A DNA stretch of 10,139 nucleotides from CAKSST01 sp045535505 (lineage in GTDB: Bacteria > Bacillota > Clostridia > Oscillospirales > Acutalibacteraceae): assembly GCA_045535505.1 (NCBI GenBank), contig JAZSLU010000051.1:1-10139 (forward strand), in the 5' to 3' direction. The notes beneath the pieces were generated by a model. That model saw only the letters and a list, made by a program, of their open reading frames with translations, was not told the DNA's origin and made no database searches. Every line of letters begins with the position of its first letter. The stretch's first letter is position 1. Both the position numbers and the translations under genes were made by a program. Shown here piece by piece: positions 1 through 7,002 of this stretch.

Positions 1-2
1 CC

Positions 3-2354
3 TTCGAAGCGAAGAATGATTATACATTGCCTAAGTTTTTTGGCCTTGTTGAATTCCCTTATCCTTCGGGTCAGGGTCTTCACGTAGGACATCCCCGTTC
101 ATACACCGCTATTGATATCGTTTCTCGTAAAAAGCGTTTACAGGGCTTCAATGTGCTTTATCCTATGGGTTGGGATGCATTTGGTCTGCCTACTGAAAAC
201 TTTGCTATAAAAAATCATATTCATCCCTCTATTGTTACCGAAAATAATATTGCAAACTTTAAGCGTCAGTTAAAGTCTTTGGGCTTTTCTTTTGACTGGA
301 GCCGTGAAATCAATACTACCGACCCCGAATATTATAAGTGGACTCAGTGGATTTTCTTACAGCTTTTCAAAGAGGGATTGGCATACAAAAAGGAAATGTC
401 GGTTAACTGGTGTACTTCTTGTAAGTGTGTTCTCGCAAATGAAGAGGTAGTTAACGGCGTTTGTGAACGTTGCGCAAGTCCTGTTGTACGCAAAACCAAG
501 AGTCAATGGATGCTAAAAATTACCGATTATGCTGAAAAACTGCTTAACGGTCTTAACGACATTGACTTTATCGAGCGTGTAAAAACACAGCAAAGAAACT
601 GGATTGGACGTTCAACCGGTACAGAAATCAAGTTTGTTACCACTGCAGGTGATGTTTTAGAGGTTTATTCAACCAGAGCAGATACACTTTTTGGCGCTAC
701 ATATATGGTAATGTCACCCGAACATCCTTTGATTGAAAAATGGGCTGACCGTCTTGAAAATATGGACGAAATTAACGCTTATAAAGAAGCGGCTGCAAGA
801 AAGTCTGACTTTGAGCGTACCGAAATGGCAAAAGACAAGACAGGTGTTATGTTAAAGGGCGTTATGGCAATAAACCCCGTTAACAATAAAGAAATTCCTA
901 TATTTATTTCGGATTATGTTCTCATTTCTTACGGCACAGGCGCTATTATGGCTGTTCCTGCTCACGATACACGCGACTGGGAGTTTGCAAAGAAATTTAA
1001 TTTGCCTATTATTGAGGTAGTTTCCGGTGGCGACGTTGAAAAAGAAGCGTTTGTTGATTGTGCTACCGGTGTTATGGTAAACTCGGGTTTCCTTGACGGC
1101 TTATCGGTTGAAGATGCAAAAGTTAAAATTAACGAATGGTTGACCGAAAAGGGACTAGGTCATAGCAAGGTTAACTATAAACTTCGTGACTGGGTTTTCT
1201 CTCGTCAAAGATATTGGGGAGAGCCTATTCCCATTGTGCATTGCGACAAGTGTGGTCCTGTTGCTCTAAGCAAAAAAGATTTGCCTTTGCTTTTGCCTAA
1301 TGTTGATTCTTATGAGCCTACCGATAACGGCGAATCACCTTTGGCAAAAATTACTGATTGGGTTAATACAACCTGTCCTGTTTGCGGTGGTCCCGCACAC
1401 AGAGAAACCGATACAATGCCACAGTGGGCCGGTTCTTCATGGTACTTCTTGCGCTATTGCGACCCCCACAACGACGAGGCACTTGCTTCTCCCGAAGCGC
1501 TCAAGTATTGGTTGCCGGTTGATTGGTATAACGGCGGTATGGAGCACACTACATTGCACCTGCTTTACAGCCGCTTCTGGCATCGTTTCCTTAGCGATAT
1601 CGATGCTGTGCCTACTAAAGAGCCTTATGCAAAACGTACCAGCCACGGTATGATTTTGGGCGAAAACGGCGAGAAAATGTCAAAATCAAGAGGTAACGTT
1701 GTTAACCCCGACGATATTGTTAATGAGTACGGCGCCGACACAATGCGCTTGTACGAAATGTTTATAGGTGACTTTGAAAAGGCTGCACCTTGGAATTCCA
1801 GTTCTATTAAAGGATGCAAACGTTTCCTTGAGAGAGTATGGGGCCTTGCAGATATCCTTGTGGACGGCGACTGCCGAAAAGAACTCGAAAGCAATTTTCA
1901 CCGTACCATTAAAAAGGTTACCGAAGATATTGAGGGCCTTAAAATGAATACGGCTATTGCCGCTTTGATGGCTCTTGCAAATGATATTTATGCAACAGGC
2001 AAAGTAACCCGTGAAGAGTTAAAAATCTTCATCACATTGCTTAACCCCTTTGCGCCTCACTTGACTGAAGAAATGTGGGTGCAAAACGGTTATGAGGGTA
2101 TGCTTAATGCTACTAAGTGGCCTGAGTTTGATGAGGCAAAGTGTGCCGTTTCGGAAATAGAAATTGTTGTTCAAATAAACGGTAAAATCAGAGCCAGAAT
2201 GAACGTTGATGCAAATATTACCGCCGATGATGCAATTGCTCTTGCCAAGACCGATGAAAAGGTTGCTGCGGAACTTGCAAACGGAACTGTTATTAAGGAG
2301 CTTTACATACCCGGTAAGCTTGTAAATATAGTAATAAAACCAACAAAAGCATAA
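3..2354 (+). CDS. leuS: Leucyl-tRNA synthetase, 5'-truncated by window edge
   Basis: Class I aminoacyl-tRNA synthetase that charges tRNA-Leu with leucine in the cytoplasm. The open frame runs from base 3, so the N-terminus (probably a few tens of residues) lies outside the window; 783 codons are present. The TTG at 27 is not the start, because the residues just before it (FEAKNDYT) fit the family. Visible signatures: the HIGH-type ATP motif HVGH at 81-92 inside FPYPSGQGLHVGHP; two Cys-pair zinc-binding regions (WCTSCKC with CERC, and CDKC with CPVC); the CP1 editing domain with its Thr-rich motif (STRADTLFGATY) and VPAHDTRDWEF, whose Asp should contact the amino group of the misacylated residue; and KMSKS at 1674-1688. 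The C-terminal part is the anticodon-binding helical domain and tail. No terminator separates it from rpsU; the next promoter begins 5 nt after its stop codon. Any T-box leader would lie upstream, out of view. Confidence 0.97.
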   Translation, partial: FEAKNDYTLPKFFGLVEFPYPSGQGLHVGHPRSYTAIDIVSRKKRLQGFNVLYPMGWDAFGLPTENFAIKNHIHPSIVTENNIANFKRQLKSLGFSFDWSREINTTDPEYYKWTQWIFLQLFKEGLAYKKEMSVNWCTSCKCVLANEEVVNGVCERCASPVVRKTKSQWMLKITDYAEKLLNGLNDIDFIERVKTQQRNWIGRSTGTEIKFVTTAGDVLEVYSTRADTLFGATYMVMSPEHPLIEKWADRLENMDEINAYKEAAARKSDFERTEMAKDKTGVMLKGVMAINPVNNKEIPIFISDYVLISYGTGAIMAVPAHDTRDWEFAKKFNLPIIEVVSGGDVEKEAFVDCATGVMVNSGFLDGLSVEDAKVKINEWLTEKGLGHSKVNYKLRDWVFSRQRYWGEPIPIVHCDKCGPVALSKKDLPLLLPNVDSYEPTDNGESPLAKITDWVNTTCPVCGGPAHRETDTMPQWAGSSWYFLRYCDPHNDEALASPEALKYWLPVDWYNGGMEHTTLHLLYSRFWHRFLSDIDAVPTKEPYAKRTSHGMILGENGEKMSKSRGNVVNPDDIVNEYGADTMRLYEMFIGDFEKAAPWNSSSIKGCKRFLERVWGLADILVDGDCRKELESNFHRTIKKVTEDIEGLKMNTAIAALMALANDIYATGKVTREELKIFITLLNPFAPHLTEEMWVQNGYEGMLNATKWPEFDEAKCAVSEIEIVVQINGKIRARMNVDANITADDAIALAKTDEKVAAELANGTVIKELYIPGKLVNIVIKPTKA

Positions 2355-2358
2355 ACAC

Positions 2359-2388
2359 TTGACAATTTATATATTGCTGTTGTATAAT
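2359..2388 (+). promoter_or_regulatory. Near-consensus vegetative promoter for rpsU
   Basis: TTGACA at 2359-2364 and TATAAT at 2383-2388 are both perfect consensus hexamers with an 18-bp spacer. Transcription should begin near 2395, giving a leader of about 35 nt. The promoter starts immediately after the leuS stop, so rpsU can be transcribed independently and strongly. Confidence 0.85.
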
Positions 2389-2399
2389 GCTTTGGTAAA

Positions 2400-2419
2400 C
2401 TCCTTAAAGAGAAGGGGAG
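2400..2419 (+). promoter_or_regulatory. Possible SD-sequestering hairpin in rpsU leader
   Basis: CTCCTT (2400-2405) can pair with GGGGAG (2414-2419), which is part of the rpsU Shine-Dalgarno sequence. The pairing gives 6 bp, two of them G-U, around an 8-nt loop. The 5' arm equals the core of the 16S rRNA anti-Shine-Dalgarno sequence. The hairpin is small and weak, so a regulatory role is inference. Confidence 0.35.
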
Positions 2420-2428
2420 GGAATTTGG

Positions 2429-2605
2429 ATGAGCCAGGTAAGAATTAAAGATAATGAATCTCTCGACAATGCTCTTCGTCGTTTTAAAAAGCAAACTGCT
2501 AAGGACGGAGTTTTGCAAGAAGTTCGCAAGAGAGAGCATTATGAAAAACCTTCGGTAAAACGCAAGAAGAAGTCTGAAGCTGCACGTAAGCGTAAATTCC
2601 GTTAA
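2429..2605 (+). CDS. rpsU: 30S ribosomal protein bS21
   Basis: A 58-residue basic protein of the small-subunit platform that lies near the 3' end of 16S rRNA and helps initiation. The translation begins MSQVRIKDNESLDNALRRFK, continues with VRKREHYEKPSVKRKKK and ends AARKRKFR, which is typical bS21 in sequence and length (family about 57-70 residues). The ATG at 2429 follows a GGGGAGGG ribosome binding site at 2414-2421. It is flanked by its own consensus promoter (2359-2388) and a stem-loop terminator (2631-2657), so it is probably a one-gene transcript with some readthrough into yqeG. In many Firmicutes rpsU precedes yqeY; here yqeG follows instead. Confidence 0.95.
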   Translation: MSQVRIKDNESLDNALRRFKKQTAKDGVLQEVRKREHYEKPSVKRKKKSEAARKRKFR

Positions 2606-2630
2606 GGTTTGGTTAACTATGCAGATAATT

Positions 2631-2662
2631 GGCCGTGTCACGTTCTGTGAGACGGCCTTTAT
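2631..2662 (+). terminator. Stem-loop terminator after rpsU
   Basis: GGCCGTGTCAC (2631-2641) pairs with GTGAGACGGCC (2647-2657) with one mismatch around the loop GTTCT. It is followed by TTTATT, a short and interrupted U-tract. Termination is therefore probably partial, which would let some transcription reach yqeG, 35 nt downstream, for which I see no clear promoter. Confidence 0.75.
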
Positions 2663-2696
2663 TCATAGCATAACAGTAGGTATATGAGGTGTTTTC

Positions 2697-3191
2697 ATGC
2701 TTTTTAAGCCACATTTAAAAAAAGAATGTATTATAGATATAACATTAGACGATTTAAACGCTTTAGGCGTTAATACGCTTATTCTTGACGTTGATAATAC
2801 ATTGTCAAAGCATCATTCACAGACGGCGGCAGACGGTGTTAAAGAATGGATTGCTGATGTGCAGTCAAAAGGTATTAGGCTTATAATTTTATCAAATGCA
2901 AGACGTTCACGTGTTGAGCCCTTTGCAAATATGCTTGGGCTTGAGTTTATACCTCTGGGGTTAAAGCCGCTTACCTTTGGATATGGCAAAATAATACGAA
3001 AACTCAAGGTTAAAAGAAAACAGGTTGCAACGGTTGGCGACCAGTTGTTTACCGATATGATGGGCGGCAACCTTTCGCGTGTTAAGTGTATATTGGTTAC
3101 ACCCTTTGAAGAAGAAGATAAACCGAGTTTTAGGTTAAGAAGAAAACTTGAAAAGGTTTTGCTTAAAAAATATGGCTATATAGGGAAGTGA
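2697..3191 (+). CDS. yqeG: YqeG-family HAD-superfamily (subclass IIIA) phosphatase
   Basis: A 164-residue cytoplasmic phosphatase, the usual length for YqeG. HAD motif I is LDVDNTL (nucleophile Asp31, acid/base Asp33); motif II is the Ser66-Asn67 pair in LIILSNARR; motif III is Lys90 in LGLKPL; motif IV is VGDQLFTD (Asp115, Asp120). The family is related to the eukaryotic GEP4/PTPMT-independent phosphatidylglycerophosphate phosphatases, so a phospholipid substrate is plausible, but the sequence does not prove it. The ATG at 2697 has a GAGGTG ribosome binding site 5 nt upstream. The common Bacillus partner yqeH (GTPase) is absent; instead a TIM-barrel gene starts 4 nt after the stop, and its ribosome binding site lies within the 3' end of yqeG, which suggests coupled translation. 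Confidence 0.88.
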   Translation: MLFKPHLKKECIIDITLDDLNALGVNTLILDVDNTLSKHHSQTAADGVKEWIADVQSKGIRLIILSNARRSRVEPFANMLGLEFIPLGLKPLTFGYGKIIRKLKVKRKQVATVGDQLFTDMMGGNLSRVKCILVTPFEEEDKPSFRLRRKLEKVLLKKYGYIGK

Positions 3192-3195
3192 AATA

Positions 3196-4053
3196 ATGTC
3201 AGCAAGATTTGGCCCTGCGGGTAATTCTCAAAGCTTTGCCGCACTTGGATATAAGCATACATTACACATACCCGAATATGTTGAAAAAATGGGTCTTAAT
3301 GCTTATGAATATCAATGCGGTCGCGGTGTTAATGTTGGCCAAGAAAAAGCGATTGAGTTTGGTAAAATTGCCGCACAAAAGGATATTGCTGTTTCTTTGC
3401 ACGCGCCTTATTATATTTCTATGTCATCTGTTGATGAACAAAAGCGTCTTAACTCAATCAAGTATATACTCGATAGTGCTAAAGCCGTTAACGCTATGGG
3501 CGGAACACGCATTGTTGTTCATACAGGCTCTTGCGGTAAAATTGACAGAGAATATGCGTTGGAACTTGCACTTGATACTATGAAACGCTCGATTAAAGCG
3601 CTGGACGAGAACGGATTGTCTGATATTAGAATTTGTCCTGAAACTATGGGAAAAATAAATCAGCTTGGCACTTTGGACGAGGTTTTGGCGTTGTGTCAGC
3701 TTGACGAAAGACTTATCCCGTGTATAGACTTTGGACATCTTAATGCAAGAACGCACGGTTCATTAAAAAAATATAGCGACTTTGAAGCGGTGTTTGACCG
3801 CATTGAAGATAAACTTGGCGTATCACGCCTGAAAGAATTTCATTCGCATTTTTCAAAAATTGAATATACCGAAGGCGGAGAAAAATGCCACCTAACCTTT
3901 GAAGATGACGTATTTGGTCCGAATTTCGAGCCAGTAATTGAACTTGTGCTTAAGAAAAACTGTTCGCCTACAATAATATGCGAGTCGGCAGGCACGCAAG
4001 CAGAAGATGCAAAGGCAATGAAGGATTATTATGAAAAGGGAGCGGTTCTTTAA
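3196..4053 (+). CDS. Endonuclease IV-like TIM-barrel protein (AP endonuclease family 2)
   Basis: A 285-residue protein of the Nfo/xylose-isomerase-like TIM-barrel superfamily; Nfo proteins cut DNA 5' of abasic sites using three zinc ions. Most of the nine metal ligands of E. coli Nfo can be matched: His69 (SLHAPYY), His109 (VVHTGS), Glu149 (CPETMG), Asp178 and His181 (CIDFGH), His216 (FHSHFS), His232 (KCHLTFED) and Glu263 (ICESAG). The ligand equivalent to E. coli Asp229, normally two residues before the last His, is Lys230 here. The motifs around the ligands also differ from classic Nfo (PETMG in place of ENTAG). It may be a divergent AP endonuclease or a metal-dependent enzyme with another substrate, so I withhold the symbol nfo. 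The ribosome binding site AGGGAAG lies inside the end of yqeG, and the stop overlaps the next start by 1 nt, indicating one operon. Confidence 0.82.
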   Translation: MSARFGPAGNSQSFAALGYKHTLHIPEYVEKMGLNAYEYQCGRGVNVGQEKAIEFGKIAAQKDIAVSLHAPYYISMSSVDEQKRLNSIKYILDSAKAVNAMGGTRIVVHTGSCGKIDREYALELALDTMKRSIKALDENGLSDIRICPETMGKINQLGTLDEVLALCQLDERLIPCIDFGHLNARTHGSLKKYSDFEAVFDRIEDKLGVSRLKEFHSHFSKIEYTEGGEKCHLTFEDDVFGPNFEPVIELVLKKNCSPTIICESAGTQAEDAKAMKDYYEKGAVL

Positions 4054-5099
4054 TGATTCGTCTTATTGAAGAGTTAAAGCAAAATGAAGCCGCTTTGGTT
4101 TGCACTTGCGTTAATCGTCGATATTTAACAAATTTTCCGTCATCGTTAGGATATTTGCTTGTTTGCAAAAATCAACAAATTTTGTTGGTTGACGGCAGAT
4201 ATTTTGAGGCGGCACAAAAGACGGTAAAAAACGCAAAGGTTTTTTTGCTTAAAAATATTGCTGATCAGTTAAAAAGTTTTGTTTTAGAAAACAATATTGA
4301 TAATCTTCTGATTGAGGATGAAATTAGTCATGGCACAGCCTTGTTGTTGCGTGATGCTTGTGGTTGTAAAACACAAGGTGGAAGACTTTCAAGCTTGTTG
4401 CTTTTAATGAGAAGCACCAAAAGCCGACAGGAAATAAATACTGTTGTTTCGGCACAGCGCATAGCAGAAAATGCGTTGACCGAGCTATTAAATTTCATAA
4501 AACCCGGTGTCAGCGAAAAACGTCTGGTTGCAGAGCTTGAATATCAAATGCGTCTTTTTGGAGCTGACGGCGCTTCATTTGATACTATTGTGATTTCAGG
4601 CGAGAAAACCTCTATGCCGCACGGCGTACCTACGAGCCGTATAATTAATGAGGGCGAGTTTGTAATGTTTGATTTTGGTGCTCTCATTGATGGATATCAC
4701 AGCGATATGACAAGGACGGTGGCGGTTAAATATGCAACCGAACAAATGAGAGAAATTTATTCGGTTGTACTTGAAGCCGAACTTGCCGCAGAGCATACCG
4801 TGCGCAAGGGCGTATTGTGTGCTGATGTTGATGCGGCAGCAAGAGCTGTTATAAATAATGCGGGTTATGGAGAATTCTTTTCACACAGTACGGGGCACGG
4901 CGTAGGTTTAGAAATACACGAAAGACCTAATTTGTCGGCAAAAAGCGATGCTGTGCTAAAAACAGGTAATCTAATAACCTGTGAACCGGGAATTTATCTT
5001 CCCGGAAAATTTGGCGTTAGAACCGAAGATATGTTGTATATTGGCGAAAACGGACCGGAAAATTTAACAAAATTTGAAAAACAACTCATAATTGTTTAA
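4053..5099 (+). CDS. M24B metallopeptidase, Xaa-Pro aminopeptidase type
   Basis: A 348-residue cytoplasmic peptidase, expected to remove an N-terminal residue ahead of proline and so help peptide recycling. Residues 1 to about 120 form the creatinase-like N-terminal domain (VDGRYFEAA); residues from about 125 form the pita-bread catalytic domain. All five dinuclear metal ligands are visible: Asp207 (FDFGA), Asp218 (HSDMTR), His282 (STGHGVG), Glu311 (CEPGIY) and Glu325 (VRTEDM). The conserved His190 (MPHG) and His289 (EIHERP) are also present. Length matches Bacillus YqhT. The start ATG at 4053 overlaps the stop of the preceding gene (TAATG). As in Bacillus, it lies directly upstream of efp, which makes sense for a proline-related pair because EF-P rescues ribosomes stalled at polyproline. 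Exact specificity (Xaa-Pro aminopeptidase or prolidase) cannot be decided from sequence. Confidence 0.93.
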   Translation: MIRLIEELKQNEAALVCTCVNRRYLTNFPSSLGYLLVCKNQQILLVDGRYFEAAQKTVKNAKVFLLKNIADQLKSFVLENNIDNLLIEDEISHGTALLLRDACGCKTQGGRLSSLLLLMRSTKSRQEINTVVSAQRIAENALTELLNFIKPGVSEKRLVAELEYQMRLFGADGASFDTIVISGEKTSMPHGVPTSRIINEGEFVMFDFGALIDGYHSDMTRTVAVKYATEQMREIYSVVLEAELAAEHTVRKGVLCADVDAAARAVINNAGYGEFFSHSTGHGVGLEIHERPNLSAKSDAVLKTGNLITCEPGIYLPGKFGVRTEDMLYIGENGPENLTKFEKQLIIV

Positions 5100-5117
5100 A
5101 AAAATTGCTTTTTTGTA

Positions 5118-5144
5118 TTGCAATATTTTGTGTTTTGGTATAAA
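5118..5144 (+). promoter_or_regulatory. Probable efp promoter, extended -10 type
   Basis: TATAAA at 5139-5144 is preceded by TGG, giving the extended -10 form TGnTATAAA. The best -35 is TTGCAA at 5118-5123, with a short 15-bp spacer. A start near 5151 would leave a leader of about 43 nt ending in GGAGGAG. The same TTGGTATAA core occurs before the ABC ATPase gene at 8771-8779. Confidence 0.45.
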
Positions 5145-5193
5145 CTGTATATGTATAGATTATTATATTTAATAATACGGAGGAGAAAAAATT

Positions 5194-5751
5194 ATGATTA
5201 GTGCCGGTGATTTCAGAAACGGCGTAACCTTTGAAATGGATGGCAAAGTTTACCAAATTGTTGAGTTCCAGCATGTAAAACCCGGTAAAGGCGCAGCTTT
5301 TGTTCGCACAAAAATTCGCAATGTTATTGAGGGTTCTGTTGTTGAACGTACATTCAACCCCAATGATAAATATCCTACTGCTTTTGTTGAGAGAAAAGAG
5401 ATGGAATATTCTTATCAAGATGGCAATATCTATTACTTTATGGACCTTGAGTCTTACGAGCTTATTCCTATTGATGCTGCACAAACAGACGATAACTTTA
5501 AGTTTGTAAAAGAAAATATGGTTTGCAAAGTGCTCTCTTACAAGGGCAATGTTTTTGGTATTGAGCCTCCTACATTTGTTGAACTTCAAATCGCTGAAAC
5601 CGAGCCTGGTTTTAAGGGCGACACAGCAACCAACACAACAAAACCCGCAAAACTTGAAACAGGTGCTGAAATTCGCGTTCCTCTTTTCATTAACGAAGGC
5701 GATATGATTAGAATTGACACCCGTACAGGTGAATATATGGAGCGTGCATAA
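5194..5751 (+). CDS. efp: Translation elongation factor P
   Basis: EF-P binds between the P and E sites of ribosomes stalled on consecutive prolines and stimulates peptide bond formation. At 185 residues it has the standard length: an N-terminal KOW-like domain (about 1-63), a central OB domain and a C-terminal OB domain carrying the ETEPGFKGDTA and INEGDMIRIDTRTGEY signatures. The tip of the first domain is HVKPGKGAAFVRTK, with Lys32 at the position modified in bacteria. The surrounding PGKG loop is the Bacillus type (5-aminopentanol modification there) rather than the arginine-rhamnosylated type. The ATG at 5194 has a GGAGGAG site at 5179-5185. It sits behind the M24B peptidase gene, a conserved Firmicutes arrangement. 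No modification enzyme gene is in the window. Confidence 0.98.
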   Translation: MISAGDFRNGVTFEMDGKVYQIVEFQHVKPGKGAAFVRTKIRNVIEGSVVERTFNPNDKYPTAFVERKEMEYSYQDGNIYYFMDLESYELIPIDAAQTDDNFKFVKENMVCKVLSYKGNVFGIEPPTFVELQIAETEPGFKGDTATNTTKPAKLETGAEIRVPLFINEGDMIRIDTRTGEYMERA

Positions 5752-5805
5752 TCCGCACGGTTTAGGGAAATACATAATTAGTATTTACGAAAGGATATTG
5801 GTATT

Positions 5806-6237
5806 ATGACAGTAACAGAAAAGGTTGCATATCTTCGCGGTTTGGCAGAAGGCCTTGAATTAGACGATAGTAATAAGCAAGATAAACTTATCAAAGCTAT
5901 TATCGACGTTCTTGACGATCTTGCACTTACCGTTGCAGATTTAGAGGATGCTTGTGCAGAAATGTCAGAACAGATTGATGCTGTTGATGAAGATTTGTCA
6001 AGCGTTGAAGACCTCATTTATGAGGACGATGATTGCGATTGTGACTGTGGCGAATGTGATTGCGGTTGCGAGGATGAAGAATATGAAATTGAATGTCCTA
6101 ACTGCCATGACCTTATCTATCTTTGTGAAGAAGATTTAGACGAGGATATTAAGTGCCCTAACTGCGGTTCGGATTTGCAGTTTGAGTTTGACGGTGACTG
6201 TGATTGCGGTTGCTGCGACTGTGAAGATGCAGAATAA
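5806..6237 (+). CDS. Acidic CD1247-type protein with zinc ribbon and Cys/Asp clusters
   Basis: A 143-residue, very acidic protein of unknown function, resembling the CD1247 N-terminal-domain proteins common in Clostridia; these are sometimes misnamed AraC regulators, yet no HTH is visible here. Residues 1-75 (EKVAYLRGLAEGL, then repeated L-D-D heptad-like positions) look like a helical, probably coiled-coil, segment. Residues 77-88 hold six Cys alternating with Asp/Gly/Glu (DCDCDCGECDCGC). Residues 97-100 and 117-120 are two CPNC knuckles of a zinc ribbon. Residues 132-139 form a second Cys cluster (CDCGCCDC). In all there are 17 Cys. There is no signal peptide or membrane segment. The ATG at 5806 has a GAAAGGA site at 5789-5795. 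It lies 54 nt after efp without a clear promoter of its own and is followed by a strong terminator, so it probably shares the efp transcript. Metal binding is inferred. Confidence 0.85.
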   Translation: MTVTEKVAYLRGLAEGLELDDSNKQDKLIKAIIDVLDDLALTVADLEDACAEMSEQIDAVDEDLSSVEDLIYEDDDCDCDCGECDCGCEDEEYEIECPNCHDLIYLCEEDLDEDIKCPNCGSDLQFEFDGDCDCGCCDCEDAE

Positions 6238-6255
6238 TCTTTTTTGAAACTTATT

Positions 6256-6291
6256 AACGCCGCGCTTCTTTTTGAAGTTGCGGCGTTTTTT
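6256..6291 (+). terminator. Strong intrinsic terminator after the zinc-ribbon gene
   Basis: AACGCCGC (6256-6263) pairs perfectly with GCGGCGTT (6280-6287). An inner stem, CTTC (6265-6268) with GAAG (6274-6277), closes a TTTTT loop. Six T residues run from 6286 to 6291. It closes the efp unit yet lies only 27 nt before the ispD start codon. Confidence 0.92.
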
Positions 6292-6318
6292 GAAAAGGAA
6301 AACAGAGAGGGACAAACA

Positions 6319-6999
6319 ATGGAGAAAAAATTTTGCGCGTTAATAATGGCTGCAGGCTCTTCGTCGCGAATGGGCGGCAAACCAAAGCAATTTATCGAAA
6401 TTGAAGGCAAAAGTGTGTTGCTTCACAGTTTGCAGGCGTTTGAGGATTGTGATATTGTTGATAAAATTGTTGTTGTCACTAAAAAAGAGTATTTTGAAGA
6501 AATTAGAAAACAGGCTAAAGAGGGATTGATTTCAAAATTTATTTGTGTGGCACAAGGCTCAAATAGTCGTATGGATTCTGTAAAAGCAGGTATGGACTAC
6601 ATAGGTGATAGTGAATATGTGCTTGTTCACGATTGCGCAAGACCTCTTGTGTCTGACGATGTTATACATAGAGTTGCTTTTGCCACCAAAGAATATGGCG
6701 CAGCAATATGCGGCGTTAAAGTTAAGGATACCATCAAAAAAATCAATCATGATGGCTTTGTCGAACAAACTCTTGAACGAGAAAGTTTAATAAGTGTTCA
6801 AACACCGCAAGGTTTTAAAGCTCAAATTTTGAAAAATGCTTTAAATAGTGTAGGCGATTTATCTTTATTTACTGATGATGCTTCTGTTGTTGAGGCGGCT
6901 GGGCATAGTGTTTGTGTTGTTGAGGGTGATTATAAAAATATAAAAATTACCACCGATGAAGATATTAAAACTGCCACGGGCTTTTTAAAGGAGAATTAA
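6319..6999 (+). CDS. ispD: 2-C-methyl-D-erythritol 4-phosphate cytidylyltransferase
   Basis: Third step of the MEP isoprenoid pathway: joins MEP to CTP to give CDP-methylerythritol and pyrophosphate. It is 226 residues long with a nucleotidyltransferase fold. Visible motifs: the CTP-binding loop AAGSSSRMGGKPKQF (Arg17, Lys23 correspond to E. coli Arg20, Lys27), GSNSRMDSVKAG, VHDCARPLV (Asp105), VKDTIK, Arg154 and Thr162 before and within VQTPQGF, TDDASVVE, and GDYKNIKITT. I chose the ATG at 6319, which has a GAGAGGGA site about 7 nt upstream. A longer in-frame reading from 6244 would translate through the preceding terminator hairpin and adds residues foreign to the family. ispF follows 3 nt after the stop. 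No promoter is evident in the 27 nt between the terminator and the start. Confidence 0.95.
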   Translation: MEKKFCALIMAAGSSSRMGGKPKQFIEIEGKSVLLHSLQAFEDCDIVDKIVVVTKKEYFEEIRKQAKEGLISKFICVAQGSNSRMDSVKAGMDYIGDSEYVLVHDCARPLVSDDVIHRVAFATKEYGAAICGVKVKDTIKKINHDGFVEQTLERESLISVQTPQGFKAQILKNALNSVGDLSLFTDDASVVEAAGHSVCVVEGDYKNIKITTDEDIKTATGFLKEN

Positions 7000-7002
7000 T
7001 TT

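Noticed and set aside
27..29. TTG at 27 as the leuS start
   Set aside because: The frame is open to the window edge, the preceding residues fit LeuRS, and no ribosome binding site is present; the gene is simply cut.
5743..5759. CGTGC/GCACG hairpin at the efp stop codon as a terminator
   Set aside because: Only 5 bp and no T-run follows; the zinc-ribbon gene 54 nt downstream is probably read through.
5086..5775. A 229-codon open frame on the - strand covering efp
   Set aside because: It lies fully antisense to an unmistakable efp, its translation is compositionally odd (rich in Asn, Phe, Cys) and resembles no family; it is a by-product of efp codon use.
6244..6318. In-frame N-terminal extension of ispD from a TTG at 6244
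   Set aside because: It would translate through the terminator hairpin and lacks a ribosome binding site; the ATG at 6319 has a good one and fits the family N-terminus.
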